A stretch of DNA of 64,000 bases, taken from positions 62,001-126,000 of the forward strand of contig NZ_QQGD01000003.1 of NCBI RefSeq assembly GCF_003490935.1. The letters run 5' to 3'. Numbering within the stretch: position 1 is the stretch's first letter; every line of letters begins with the position of its first letter. Shown here piece by piece: positions 27,552 through 36,491 of the stretch. A program made the translations under genes and the position numbers. The DNA is from Haemophilus haemolyticus_M. GTDB taxonomy: Bacteria > Pseudomonadota > Gammaproteobacteria > Enterobacterales > Pasteurellaceae. The notes under the pieces are model-generated. The model was given only the letters and a program-made list of their open reading frames with translations, was not told where the DNA came from and ran no database searches.

Positions 27552-30212
27552 TTACGCATAAAGCGGATTGATACGATCTACATTCAAACCGAATTTCGCA
27601 ATCGCATCTGCAACAACTTGGTTAGATACTGTACCTTCTTTCGCTAATTGAGAAAGTGCAGCAACCACAACATAACGAGCATCAACTTCGAAGTGTTCAC
27701 GTAGGTTTGCACGGCTGTCTGAACGACCGAAACCATCTGTACCTAACACATGATAATGACGACTTGGTACAAATGCACGGATTTGATCTGCGTATGCTTT
27801 AACATAGTCAGTTGAAGCAACGGTTGGTAAATCAGCTAATACTTGAGCAACGTATGGTACGCGTTGTTCCGCTGTTGGGTGTAACAAGTTCCAACGTGCA
27901 GCATCGTGACCTTCACGGGCTAATTCATTGAATGAAGGTGCAGAGAATACATCTGAGGTGACACCATAATCTTTTGCAAGAATTTGTGCCGCTTCACGAA
28001 CATGACGCATGATAGCACCAGAACCTAACAATTGAACGTGGCCTTTGCCTTTTTTACCTTCCACTGTTTCAAATTTGTATAAACCTTTACGGATACCTTC
28101 TTCCGCACCAGCAGGCATTGCAGGTTGATCCATGACTTCATTTAACGTTGTCATGTAATAGAATACATCTTCTTGTTTTTCGCCGTACATGCGGTTAATA
28201 CCGTCTTGCATAATTACAGCAACTTCAAATGCAAATGATGGGTCGTAAGTGACACAGTTAGGAATGATACCTGCTTGAATATGGCTATGGCCATCTTCGT
28301 GTTGCAAGCCTTCACCGTTTAATGTCGTACGACCAGAAGTACCACCCACCATGAAACCACGAGCTAATTGGTCACCAGCCGCCCACATCATATCGCCCAC
28401 ACGTTGGAAACCAAACATTGAGTAATAGATGAAGAATGGAATCATTGGTTGGTTATTGACAGAGTAGGAGTTCGCTGCAGCTAACCAAGATGCGGTTGCA
28501 CCTAATTCATTGATACCTTCTTGTAGCACTTGACCATCTTTTGCTTCGCGGTAGTACGCAACTAAGTCACGATCTGAAGGAACATAGTTTTGACCATGTG
28601 GGTTATAAATACCGATTTGACGGAATAAACCTTCCATACCGAAAGTACGTGCTTCATCAGCAATCATTGGAACGATAGTTTTACCAATGTTTTTATCTTT
28701 TAATAAGATGTTTAATGCACGAGTAAACGCCATAGTGGTTGAAATACCACGAGGTTGTTCTTCTAATAATGCTTTAAACTCTTCTAATGCAGGAACTTTA
28801 TATTCAACATCAAATTTAGTACGACGAGCAGGAACATAGCCGTTTAATGCTTTACGGTGACCATGTAAATATTCGTATTCAGGAGTGCCTTCAGCAAATT
28901 TAATGTATTCTAATTTTTCTACTTGCTCATCAGTCAATGGTAAATCGAAGTAGTCACGGAAACCTTTAAGGCTTTCATAAGACATTTTTTTAGATTGGTG
29001 AGCGGTGTTTTTACTTTCCGCTTCAGGAATTTTATAACCTTTAACTTGATGCGCTAAAATCACAACTGGTTTCGTTGCATTTTGTGCTTTTGCATAGGCT
29101 GCATATAATTTTTCACTATCGTGTGCACCACGGCGTAATGCCCAAATTTCATCATCAGTCATATCTGCAACTAATGCAGCGGTTTCTGGATAACGACCGA
29201 AGAAGTGTTCACGAATATACGCACCATCTTTAGATTTGAAAGTTAAATAGTCGCCATCTACCACTTCCATCATTAACTGAGTTAATTTACCTGAAGTATC
29301 TTTAGCAAATAATTTATCCCAGTCGCTGCCCCATAATACTTTGATTACTTCCCAGCCCGCACCAGTAAACAATCCTTCTAATTCTTGAACGATTTTACCG
29401 TTACCATTAACTGGGCCGTCTAAACGTTGTAAGTTACAGCTGATAGTGAAGATTAAGTTATCTAATTTTTCACGAGCCGCAAAAGTTAATGCACCTTTAG
29501 ACTCAATTTCATCCATTTCACCATCGCCTAAGAATGCATAGACTTTTTGATCTTTGGTATCTTTTAAGCCACGGTTATCTAAGTATTTCAAGAAACGCGC
29601 TTGGTAGATGGCGTTCACAGGGCCTAAACCCATAGAAACCGTAGAGAATTGCCAGAATTCAGGCATTAATTTAGGGTGTGGATATGAAGATAAACCATCG
29701 GTAAAGGCTTCTTGACGGAAGTTATCCATTTGTTCTTCAGTTAAACGACCTTCTAAGAATGCACGCGCATACATACCCGGAGCAGCATGGCCTTGGAAGA
29801 AAATTAAGTCGCCACCGTTTTTCTCTGTTGCGGCTTTGAAGAAGTGGTTATAGCACACTTCATACATGGTTGCTGCAGCTTGATAAGTTGAGATATGGCC
29901 ACCTAAGTCAAGATCTTTCTTCTGACTACGCAATACCATAGCAATAGCATTCCAACGCACAGCAGAACGAATACGACGCTCAATAGCATGATCACCTGGG
30001 TAAGCAGGTTGTTCAGAAGCTGGAATAGTATTGACATAATCGGTCGTTACACCTGTCGGTAATGAAACACCGCTGGTGCGTGCTTGGCCGATAACTTGCT
30101 CAATAATATATTGTGCACGTTCTACGCCTTCTTCACGAATCAAAGAATCTAATGATTGTAACCAATCTTGAGTTTCGATTGGGTCAACGTCATTTTTTAA
30201 AATCTCAGACAT
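27552..30212 (-). CDS. aceE: Pyruvate dehydrogenase E1 component
   Basis: This 886-residue homodimeric-type E1 matches the E. coli length. The thiamine diphosphate motif runs from GDGEMDEIESKG (about 229) to SCNLQRLDGPVNGN (about 258-271). HSHIQAGIIPN (about 641) is another typical E1 segment. It decarboxylates pyruvate and reductively acetylates the lipoyl groups of AceF. It is the first gene of the cluster. No pdhR-like gene is present upstream, unlike E. coli, and a perfect inverted repeat lies in the promoter region. Codon bias is strong. Confidence 0.98.
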   Translation of the reverse strand: MSEILKNDVDPIETQDWLQSLDSLIREEGVERAQYIIEQVIGQARTSGVSLPTGVTTDYVNTIPASEQPAYPGDHAIERRIRSAVRWNAIAMVLRSQKKDLDLGGHISTYQAAATMYEVCYNHFFKAATEKNGGDLIFFQGHAAPGMYARAFLEGRLTEEQMDNFRQEAFTDGLSSYPHPKLMPEFWQFSTVSMGLGPVNAIYQARFLKYLDNRGLKDTKDQKVYAFLGDGEMDEIESKGALTFAAREKLDNLIFTISCNLQRLDGPVNGNGKIVQELEGLFTGAGWEVIKVLWGSDWDKLFAKDTSGKLTQLMMEVVDGDYLTFKSKDGAYIREHFFGRYPETAALVADMTDDEIWALRRGAHDSEKLYAAYAKAQNATKPVVILAHQVKGYKIPEAESKNTAHQSKKMSYESLKGFRDYFDLPLTDEQVEKLEYIKFAEGTPEYEYLHGHRKALNGYVPARRTKFDVEYKVPALEEFKALLEEQPRGISTTMAFTRALNILLKDKNIGKTIVPMIADEARTFGMEGLFRQIGIYNPHGQNYVPSDRDLVAYYREAKDGQVLQEGINELGATASWLAAANSYSVNNQPMIPFFIYYSMFGFQRVGDMMWAAGDQLARGFMVGGTSGRTTLNGEGLQHEDGHSHIQAGIIPNCVTYDPSFAFEVAVIMQDGINRMYGEKQEDVFYYMTTLNEVMDQPAMPAGAEEGIRKGLYKFETVEGKKGKGHVQLLGSGAIMRHVREAAQILAKDYGVTSDVFSAPSFNELAREGHDAARWNLLHPTAEQRVPYVAQVLADLPTVASTDYVKAYADQIRAFVPSRHYHVLGTDGFGRSDSRANLREHFEVDARYVVVAALSQLAKEGTVSNQVVADAIAKFGLNVDRINPLYA

Positions 30213-30246
30213 AGGTTTTCCTTATCTGTTAATTAAGTGAACATTA

Positions 30247-30264
30247 GTTTAGTAAGCACTAAAC
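30247..30264. repeat. Perfect inverted repeat upstream of aceE
   Basis: GTTTAGT-AAGC-ACTAAAC is a 7-bp dyad with a 4-base centre, 35 bases before the aceE start and without a T-run. It has operator-like geometry. The rest of the 302-base aceE-mgsA interval (30213-30514) is AT-rich, with one uptake signal at 30400-30408. Confidence 0.55.
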
Positions 30265-30514
30265 ACGAATATCAGAAATGCTTGCTTTTTTACAAACATT
30301 TAACAAATCCTGCAAATTTTAGAAGATTTTTTGAGATAAAGATAGTAAATTTTCATCAAATGCCCCTGTTAAGCACGCTATTAATAGGTAATCTTTTGAA
30401 AGTGCGGTAATTTTTCTCGCCTTTTGTAAAGCCTATTAAAATCATAAGTAAAACATTGCATTCTGTAGGGCTTTGCTTTAAAGTTTTCAAACTTTTTTCA
30501 AAAAGGAATCAATC

Positions 30515-30973
30515 ATGCATATAACGACTCGAACGCTCACCCAACATAAACGTATTGCACTTGTGGCTCATGACAGCTGCAAAAAAAATTTACTGAATTG
30601 GACGCAAAAACACAAAGATGCACTTAAGCCTCATATACTTTATGCAACAGGTACTACAGGCCATATTTTAGAACGAGAAACAGGTTTAAGCATTCGATCT
30701 TTATTAAGTGGTCCGATGGGCGGCGACCAACAACTTGGTGGATTAATCGCAGAAAAGAAAATCGACATGATGATCTTCTTTTGGGATCCAATGAATGCCG
30801 CACCCCATGATCCAGATGTGAAAGCCCTTATGCGCATTGCAACAGTGTGGAATATCCCTGTTGCGATTAATCAAAGCTCCGCAGATTTTATGTTAACTTC
30901 AGTTTTATTTGAACAAGATGTGGAAATTGAAGTACCAGATTATGAAGGGTATTTAAAAGAGCGTTTAGCTTAA
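30515..30973 (+). CDS. mgsA: Methylglyoxal synthase
   Basis: This 152-residue protein has LVAHDSCKKNLLNW (about 17-30), TGTTGHILERETGL (about 46-59), and SGPMGGDQQLGGLIAEKKID (about 65-84), which contains the catalytic aspartate. MIFFWDPMNAAPHDPDVKAL follows. It converts dihydroxyacetone phosphate to methylglyoxal, a bypass used when phosphate is short or sugar phosphates accumulate. It is a stand-alone gene divergent from aceE, with an AAGGAA ribosome site and a strong terminator. Confidence 0.96.
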   Translation: MHITTRTLTQHKRIALVAHDSCKKNLLNWTQKHKDALKPHILYATGTTGHILERETGLSIRSLLSGPMGGDQQLGGLIAEKKIDMMIFFWDPMNAAPHDPDVKALMRIATVWNIPVAINQSSADFMLTSVLFEQDVEIEVPDYEGYLKERLA

Positions 30974-31006
30974 AAAGATAAGGAATATTTACCGCACTTC
31001 ATAGTT

Positions 31007-31037
31007 AAACAGGGCGACAATTTATCGCCCTGTTTTT
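31007..31037. terminator. Terminator of mgsA
   Basis: ACAGGGCGA (31009-31017) pairs with TCGCCCTGT (31025-31033), then TTTT. It is convergent with the DUF945 gene, which may also use it. Confidence 0.88.
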
Positions 31038-31041
31038 GTTA

Positions 31042-32481
31042 TCATCCAAAGCCCCCCATCACAAGCATAAAGAGTACCATTTTCAACTGTTCTTCTGGGA
31101 TTGGCTTACCATTTAGTTTCAATTCGTTATTCTCTAAAGCAAGCGTTAATGTGACGGTTTTATCGGTGTTTACGATAATGCCATTTGCTTCGTCTTCAGC
31201 AATTAATTCGTCCATTCTGTAAACTAAATCTTGTTTTTGATTTTCTGGTACAAATTTAGATAATAATGAAATCGCGGTTTCTTTGTTCGCATCAAAATTG
31301 ATCGAAAAATCTTTGAATTGTTTGTATAAACCGCTACGCATTAAATCAAATTTAGGATTTGGCACTAAAGCAATGTTCAGATCTAATGCCACTTTGCCTT
31401 TTTCATCAGAAATAGAAAGAGGGGCAAATTTAATTTGAGGCTGATTATTTGCAATGACCATGCCTGCTTGTTGTAATTTTTGCACTAATGGTTTAGGTAA
31501 CGGCATATCTGAATCAGCCTTGCCTATTGCTACTAAAATGTTTAAAAGTTCTTGTAATGCGTTGCCATCAATATGGTTGAATTCTACATTATTGGTCACT
31601 TTACCTAAGTTGTTACCATTAATATGTAATTCATCCAGATTTGTTTTATTTATGATATTTACTGTATCACCCTCAACTTGTGTAGTTAAATTTGCTTGGC
31701 TGTTTTTCTGAATAAGAGAGAATTTTTCGCCAGTCTCTGCAGATTCGGTATTTTGCTCAAAATAGCCTATTTTACTATTGATATTCCCACTATAAATAAA
31801 TGGCCATTTTGTGCTTTGCAACGAGCCTTGTACGACAAGATCTTTTATTTTAATTGATGAAGCGGTTGAAACTGCATGATTTGGGTCATTTGAATTAAAT
31901 GCATCTACAGATAGTGTATAATTGCTTGGTTCATTTTTGTCTAAATCAACATTTAATACGACATTTGACCAATCAAAGTCAGCCTTAGATTGCTCATTGT
32001 GATATTGCCCCGATGTAAGTTTTAATTCCGCATTACCGTTTAAGGCATAATTCATTGCGAAATTAAGTTGTAACGGTTTCTCTGATTTTGTGATGTCAAA
32101 GAGTGCTTGAGTTGTTTCATTTTTTCCTAACAAGGTTTGGCTTGAGAAAATGGTTGGAACAAAATTCAGTTTTGCCACACGATCAAGCGGCAAAGGCCCG
32201 TGATAAAGTATTGATGATAAAGGAATAATGATCGTTTCATTTGCCTTGTGGATTTCTATTTGATCTTGAATATGAGACGCAAATAATCCTCTATCAAATT
32301 TTATATTTTTATAAAAAATTTTACTTTCTTCTAATGCATCTGTTTTGGCAAATAGTTGATTTAACTGGTTGAGTTGATGTAAATATTCTTCTTCCGCTTT
32401 TTTCCCTGTAAACCATGCACCTGCACACCAAACGGCAGCAAGAGCAACGACTACGCCTGCAGCAATTTTTGATTTTTTCAT
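31042..32481 (-). CDS. DUF945 (YdgA-like) envelope protein
   Basis: This 479-residue protein has an N-terminal anchor or uncleaved signal (MKKSKIAAGVVVALAAVWCAGAWFTG). Typical DUF945 features follow: a short coiled segment, KIFYKNIKFDRGLFASHIQ, long beta-rich stretches, and a conserved C-terminal end near EQLKMVLFMLVMGGFG. E. coli YdgA is an inner-membrane protein of unknown function with a periplasmic body, and the same topology is inferred here. It stands alone between mgsA and dnaK. I cannot assign a biochemical role. Confidence 0.85.
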   Translation of the reverse strand: MKKSKIAAGVVVALAAVWCAGAWFTGKKAEEEYLHQLNQLNQLFAKTDALEESKIFYKNIKFDRGLFASHIQDQIEIHKANETIIIPLSSILYHGPLPLDRVAKLNFVPTIFSSQTLLGKNETTQALFDITKSEKPLQLNFAMNYALNGNAELKLTSGQYHNEQSKADFDWSNVVLNVDLDKNEPSNYTLSVDAFNSNDPNHAVSTASSIKIKDLVVQGSLQSTKWPFIYSGNINSKIGYFEQNTESAETGEKFSLIQKNSQANLTTQVEGDTVNIINKTNLDELHINGNNLGKVTNNVEFNHIDGNALQELLNILVAIGKADSDMPLPKPLVQKLQQAGMVIANNQPQIKFAPLSISDEKGKVALDLNIALVPNPKFDLMRSGLYKQFKDFSINFDANKETAISLLSKFVPENQKQDLVYRMDELIAEDEANGIIVNTDKTVTLTLALENNELKLNGKPIPEEQLKMVLFMLVMGGFG

Positions 32482-32651
32482 TTATTTTTTTCCTATTTTA
32501 ACGTAAAAATTTTCACCAAATTTATCATAAATCCCTTTTTCTTGCCTGAAAATTTTTGTTTTCCCCTTGAAGTTCATCATTTGAGACTTATCTTGAAAAC
32601 AAGAACGGAAATCACCGCACTTTAAGAAATAAAAAATTTTTAAAATTTTCT

Positions 32652-32680
32652 CTTGAAATGCGAAAGAATATCCACATCTT
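32652..32680 (+). promoter_or_regulatory. Heat-shock (sigma-32) promoter of dnaK
   Basis: CTTGAAA (32652-32658) is followed after 13 bases by CCACATCTT (32672-32680), close to the sigma-32 consensus CTTGAAA-N13-CCCCATNT. It is about 70 bases before the dnaK start. Confidence 0.75.
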
Positions 32681-32747
32681 ACAATTCGTAATAAATGGGT
32701 CTAAAAGCCCTACCCCGAATTTTAAAATTTTTTACTAGGAGTACAAA

Positions 32748-34655
32748 ATGGGAAAAATTATTGGTATTGACTTAGGTACAACAAACTCTTGTGTAGCTGT
32801 AATGGACGGCGACAAAGCACGCGTAATTGAAAATGCAGAGGGTGCACGTACAACCCCTTCAATTATTGCTTATACAGATAATGAAACTTTAGTGGGTCAG
32901 CCAGCAAAACGTCAAGCAATCACTAACCCGAAAAATACATTGTTTGCGATTAAACGTTTAATTGGTCGTCGTTTTGAAAGCGAAGAAGTTCAACGCGATA
33001 TTAAAATTATGCCTTTCGAAATTACTCGTGCTGACAATGGTGATGCTTGGGTAAACGTAAAAGGTGATAAATTAGCACCGCCACAAATCTCTGCTGAAGT
33101 GTTGAAAAAAATGAAAAAAACGGCAGAAGATTTCTTGGGTGAATCTGTAACAGAAGCAGTAATTACCGTTCCTGCATACTTCAACGATGCACAACGTCAA
33201 GCAACCATCGATGCAGGTAAAATCGCTGGTTTAGACGTTAAACGTATCATCAATGAACCAACGGCAGCTGCGTTAGCGTTCGGTTTAGGTTCAAGCAAAG
33301 AGAACCAAGTGATCGCAGTTTATGACTTAGGTGGTGGTACATTCGATATTTCAATCATCGAAATTGATAACTTTGATGGTGAACAAACTTTCGAAGTATT
33401 GGCAACAGGTGGTAACACTCACTTAGGTGGTGAAGACTTCGATAACCGTGTAATTGATTACATTATTGATGAGTTCAAAAAAGAACAAAACATCGATTTA
33501 CGTAATGACCCAATGGCATTACAACGCGTAAAAGAAGCAGCAGAGAAAGCAAAAATTGAACTTTCATCAGCGCAATCTACTGAAGTAAACTTACCTTACA
33601 TAACTGCAGATGCGACTGGCCCTAAACACTTAGCATTAAATATTACTCGTGCAAAATTAGAAGCATTAGTAGAAGATTTAGTGGCAAGCTCAATTGAGTC
33701 TTTGAAAGCTGTATTAAAAGATGCAGGTAAAAGCGTGAGTGAAATTCACGACATTATTCTTGTGGGTGGTCAAACTCGTATGCCACTTGTACAACAAAAA
33801 GTTGCTGAGTTCTTTGGTAAAGAAGCTCGTAAAGATGTTAACCCTGATGAAGCGGTGGCAATCGGTGCGGCAGTTCAAGGTGGTGTATTAAAAGGTGATG
33901 TAAAAGACGTTCTTTTATTAGACGTAACTCCATTATCTTTAGGTATCGAAACCATGGGCGGTGTGATGACCACCTTAATTGAGAAAAATACCACGATTCC
34001 AACTAAAAAATCGCAAGTATTCTCAACAGCAGAAGATAACCAAAGTGCGGTAACCATTCACGTTCTTCAAGGTGAGCGTAAACGTGCGGCAGACAATAAA
34101 TCTTTAGGTCAATTCAACCTAGAAGGTATTAATCCTGCACCGCGTGGTATGCCACAAATCGAAGTAACATTTGATATCGATGCGAACGGCGTAATCAACG
34201 TATCTGCGAAAGATAAAAACACAGGTAAAGAGCAACAAATCCGCATTCAAGCATCTTCAGGTTTATCTGATGAAGAAATCCAACAAATGGTGCGTGATGC
34301 AGAAGCAAATGCTGATGCAGACCGTAAATTTGAAGAGTTAGTACAAGCGCGTAACCAAGCAGACGGTATCGCACACGCAACACGTAAACAAATTGCAGAA
34401 GCGGGCGATGCATTGAGTACCGCAGACAAAGAGAAAATTGAAGCTGCAGTCGCTGAGCTTGAAACAGCAGCAAAAGGCGAAGATAAAGCAGAAATTGAAG
34501 CGAAAATTGAAGCTGTAATTAAAGCCTCTGAACCGTTAATGCAAGCAGCGCAAGCAAAAGCTCAACAAGCTGGTGGCGAGCAACCACAACAATCATCAGC
34601 AAAAGATGATGGCGTGGTAGATGCTGAATTTGAAGAAGTGAAAGATAATAAATAA
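32748..34655 (+). CDS. dnaK: Hsp70 chaperone DnaK
   Basis: This 635-residue protein has N-terminal GIDLGTTNSCVAVMDG (phosphate loop 1) and IINEPTAAALAFGLG (about 170). VYDLGGGTFDISIIEI (about 193-208) and ILVGGQTRMPLVQ (about 341) complete the ATPase. The peptide-binding domain starts near DVLLLDVTPLSLGIETMGG (about 388). The helical lid ends in an AEFEEVKDNK tail. It works with DnaJ and GrpE in folding. Codon use is highly biased. In this strain dnaJ is not adjacent: a GyrI-like gene and several hairpins intervene. Confidence 0.98.
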   Translation: MGKIIGIDLGTTNSCVAVMDGDKARVIENAEGARTTPSIIAYTDNETLVGQPAKRQAITNPKNTLFAIKRLIGRRFESEEVQRDIKIMPFEITRADNGDAWVNVKGDKLAPPQISAEVLKKMKKTAEDFLGESVTEAVITVPAYFNDAQRQATIDAGKIAGLDVKRIINEPTAAALAFGLGSSKENQVIAVYDLGGGTFDISIIEIDNFDGEQTFEVLATGGNTHLGGEDFDNRVIDYIIDEFKKEQNIDLRNDPMALQRVKEAAEKAKIELSSAQSTEVNLPYITADATGPKHLALNITRAKLEALVEDLVASSIESLKAVLKDAGKSVSEIHDIILVGGQTRMPLVQQKVAEFFGKEARKDVNPDEAVAIGAAVQGGVLKGDVKDVLLLDVTPLSLGIETMGGVMTTLIEKNTTIPTKKSQVFSTAEDNQSAVTIHVLQGERKRAADNKSLGQFNLEGINPAPRGMPQIEVTFDIDANGVINVSAKDKNTGKEQQIRIQASSGLSDEEIQQMVRDAEANADADRKFEELVQARNQADGIAHATRKQIAEAGDALSTADKEKIEAAVAELETAAKGEDKAEIEAKIEAVIKASEPLMQAAQAKAQQAGGEQPQQSSAKDDGVVDAEFEEVKDNK

Positions 34656-34679
34656 TTCACCGCTCTTCTTAGCACAAAC

Positions 34680-34705
34680 AAAGGGCGTGGAAACACGCCC
34701 TTTTG
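34680..34705 (+). terminator. Terminator-like hairpin after dnaK
   Basis: AAGGGCGTG (34681-34689) pairs with CACGCCCTT (34694-34702) over GAAA, followed by TTTT. The stable tetraloop suggests efficient folding. Confidence 0.8.
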
Positions 34706-34720
34706 GTGTATATAAATGAT

Positions 34721-34743
34721 CCCCCTCTTTGCTAAAGAGGGGA
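34721..34743. repeat. Second perfect hairpin, C/G-rich, not a classical terminator
   Basis: CCCCTCTTT (34722-34730) and AAAGAGGGG (34734-34742) around GCT make a 9-bp stem. No T-run follows. It resembles short intergenic palindromes scattered in Pasteurellaceae genomes; I have not compared copies. Confidence 0.6.
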
Positions 34744-34751
34744 GTATGTTA

Positions 34752-34762
34752 TAAGCGGTCAA
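34752..34762 (+). repeat. Apl-type uptake signal (AAGCGGT variant), left flank of the GyrI-like gene
   Basis: ATAAGCGGTCA matches the core AAGCGGT of the Actinobacillus pleuropneumoniae-clade uptake sequence (ACAAGCGGT) rather than the Haemophilus AAGTGCGGT. The extension TCAAATTT also fits that class. Confidence 0.6.
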
Positions 34763-34797
34763 ATTTACCCAGAATTTTGTAAATTTAAGGAATAGTT

Positions 34798-35202
34798 ATG
34801 CCACTTACACTTTATCCACTTGCTACAATTCGTACGCATAACACAAAGGAAAATCCTGCAGAAAAGATTGGACAGCTTTGGCAGAATAATTTTGTAAAAT
34901 TGCCTCAAAATGCCCCTTATTATGGTGTTTATCTGAATTATGAATCGGATTTTACGGGCTATTATGATGTTGCTGTTGCTCAAGAAAGTAAACCTGAAGG
35001 CAGTTTTTCAACCATTGAAATTGAAGATCTGACTTGGTATGAAGTCTTCCCTACGACTTATGAATCAGTAGTTCAAACGTGGCAACGCATTTGGAATAAA
35101 GAAAAGCAAGGCTTATTAAAACGTGCTTATAAAGTGGATTTTGAGAAATATTATCCAAATGGAAAAGTGGATATTTACATTTCAATTTGCCCACATTGCT
35201 AA
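34798..35202 (+). CDS. GyrI-like / effector-binding-domain protein
   Basis: This 134-residue single-domain protein resembles the GyrI-like small-molecule-binding (AraC effector-binding) fold. Evidence is the APYYGVYLNYESDFTGYYDV stretch, the LTWYEVFPTTYESVVQTWQRIW stretch and the ending NGKVDIYISICPHC. There is no DNA-binding domain. Such proteins bind or hydrolyse hydrophobic small molecules or act as antitoxin-like inhibitors; the exact role here is unknown. It lies between dnaK and dnaJ, normally adjacent. Apl-type uptake signals on both sides suggest acquisition from another Pasteurellaceae. A simple AAGGA ribosome site precedes the ATG. Confidence 0.75.
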   Translation: MPLTLYPLATIRTHNTKENPAEKIGQLWQNNFVKLPQNAPYYGVYLNYESDFTGYYDVAVAQESKPEGSFSTIEIEDLTWYEVFPTTYESVVQTWQRIWNKEKQGLLKRAYKVDFEKYYPNGKVDIYISICPHC

Positions 35203-35214
35203 AAATAGCGAATG

Positions 35215-35225
35215 TAAGCGGTCAG
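35215..35225 (+). repeat. Apl-type uptake signal, right flank of the GyrI-like gene
   Basis: GTAAGCGGTCAGAAAT holds the AAGCGGT core in the same orientation as the copy at 34752-34762, about 460 bases away. No other intergenic copy was noticed in the window. Confidence 0.6.
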
Positions 35226-35264
35226 AAATGACAAAATATTTGCAAATAAAAATACGGAAACACT

Positions 35265-36413
35265 ATGGCAAAAAAAGATTACTACGAAGTCCTTGGATTG
35301 AAAAAAGGGGCGAGTGAGAACGACATTAAACGTGCGTATAAACGTTTAGCATCTAAACATCACCCGGATAAAAACCAAGGCAGTAAAGAAGCAGAAGAAA
35401 AATTCAAAGAAATTAATGAAGCTTATGAAGTATTAGGCGACGATCAAAAACGCGCAGCCTACGATCAATATGGCCACGCAGCCTTTGAACAAGGTGGTGG
35501 CGCAGGTGGTTTTGGTGGCGGCTTTGGCGGTGCTGATTTTGGTGATATGTTCGGTGATATCTTTGGCGATATTTTCGGCGGTGGTGGACGTGGTCGTCAG
35601 CGCGTTGTTCGTGGCGAAGACTTACGCTATGACTTAGAAATTACTTTGGAAGAAGCCGTAAAAGGTACAACCAAAGATATTCAAATCAATACTCTTGCAC
35701 ATTGTGATAGTTGTGGTGGTTCTGGTGCTGAAAAAGGTTCTAAAGTGGAAACTTGTCCGCATTGTCACGGTTCTGGTCGAATTCGTCGTCAGCAAGGTTT
35801 CTTTGTATCTGAAAGTATTTGTTCAACTTGTCATGGTAGCGGTAAGAAAATTGAAAAACCTTGTCGCAGCTGTCATGGTGAAGGACGAGTTCATAAGAAA
35901 GAAAATCTTTCAGTAAAAATTCCTGCTGGCGTAGATACGGGCAACCAACTTCGCTTAGCTGGCAAAGGCGCTGCGGGCGAAAATGGCGCACCAGCTGGAG
36001 ATTTATATGTTGTGATTCACGTGAGAGAACATAATATTTTTGAACGTGACGGTAACAATTTATATTGTGAAGTACCGATTAGCTTTGCCACTGCAGCGCT
36101 TGGCGGTGAAATTGAAGTGCCGACTTTAGATGGTCGAGTGAAACTTAAAATCCCAGCTGAAACGCAAACTGGAAAATTATTCCGTATGCGAGGCAAAGGT
36201 GTCGCATCTACACGTAGTGGTTATGCGGGTGATTTAATTTGCCGTATCGTGGTCGAAACGCCAGTTAATTTAACCAGCGAGCAAAAAGAATTACTCCAAA
36301 AACTTGAAGAGAGTTTACAAGGTAAAGATTTAAGTAAACACGCACCAAAATCTTCAGGATTTTTAGACGGTGTGAAAAAATTCTTTGATAACTTAGGTAA
36401 ATCTGACAAATAA
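35265..36413 (+). CDS. dnaJ: Hsp40 co-chaperone DnaJ
   Basis: This 382-residue protein has a J domain with HPD (ASKHHPDKNQG, about 33). A long Gly/Phe-rich region spans about 75-110. Four CxxCxGxG zinc motifs follow (CDSCGGSG, CPHCHGSG, CSTCHGSG, CRSCHGEG, about 147-210). C-terminal substrate-binding domains end in a GFLDGVKKFFDNLGKSDK tail. It delivers substrates to DnaK and stimulates its ATPase. All catalytic and zinc residues are intact. It is likely still part of the heat-shock regulon by read-through or from a local promoter. Confidence 0.97.
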   Translation: MAKKDYYEVLGLKKGASENDIKRAYKRLASKHHPDKNQGSKEAEEKFKEINEAYEVLGDDQKRAAYDQYGHAAFEQGGGAGGFGGGFGGADFGDMFGDIFGDIFGGGGRGRQRVVRGEDLRYDLEITLEEAVKGTTKDIQINTLAHCDSCGGSGAEKGSKVETCPHCHGSGRIRRQQGFFVSESICSTCHGSGKKIEKPCRSCHGEGRVHKKENLSVKIPAGVDTGNQLRLAGKGAAGENGAPAGDLYVVIHVREHNIFERDGNNLYCEVPISFATAALGGEIEVPTLDGRVKLKIPAETQTGKLFRMRGKGVASTRSGYAGDLICRIVVETPVNLTSEQKELLQKLEESLQGKDLSKHAPKSSGFLDGVKKFFDNLGKSDK

Positions 36414-36421
36414 AGATAATG

Positions 36422-36448
36422 AAAAAGTCCGCATTTTGCGGACTTTTT
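36422..36448. terminator. Terminator dnaJ / proA
   Basis: AAAAAGTCCGCA (36422-36433) pairs with TGCGGACTTTTT (36437-36448), a 12-bp perfect stem with a TTT loop, between convergent genes. Confidence 0.92.
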
Positions 36449-36491
36449 TATATGCAAATAATCTCTTCTAAAAATTACCGAACTTTGGGTT

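Noticed and set aside
35123..35317. Forward ORF of 64 codons between the GyrI-like gene and dnaJ
   Set aside because: It overlaps both genes in another frame and has no ribosome site or recognisable motif.
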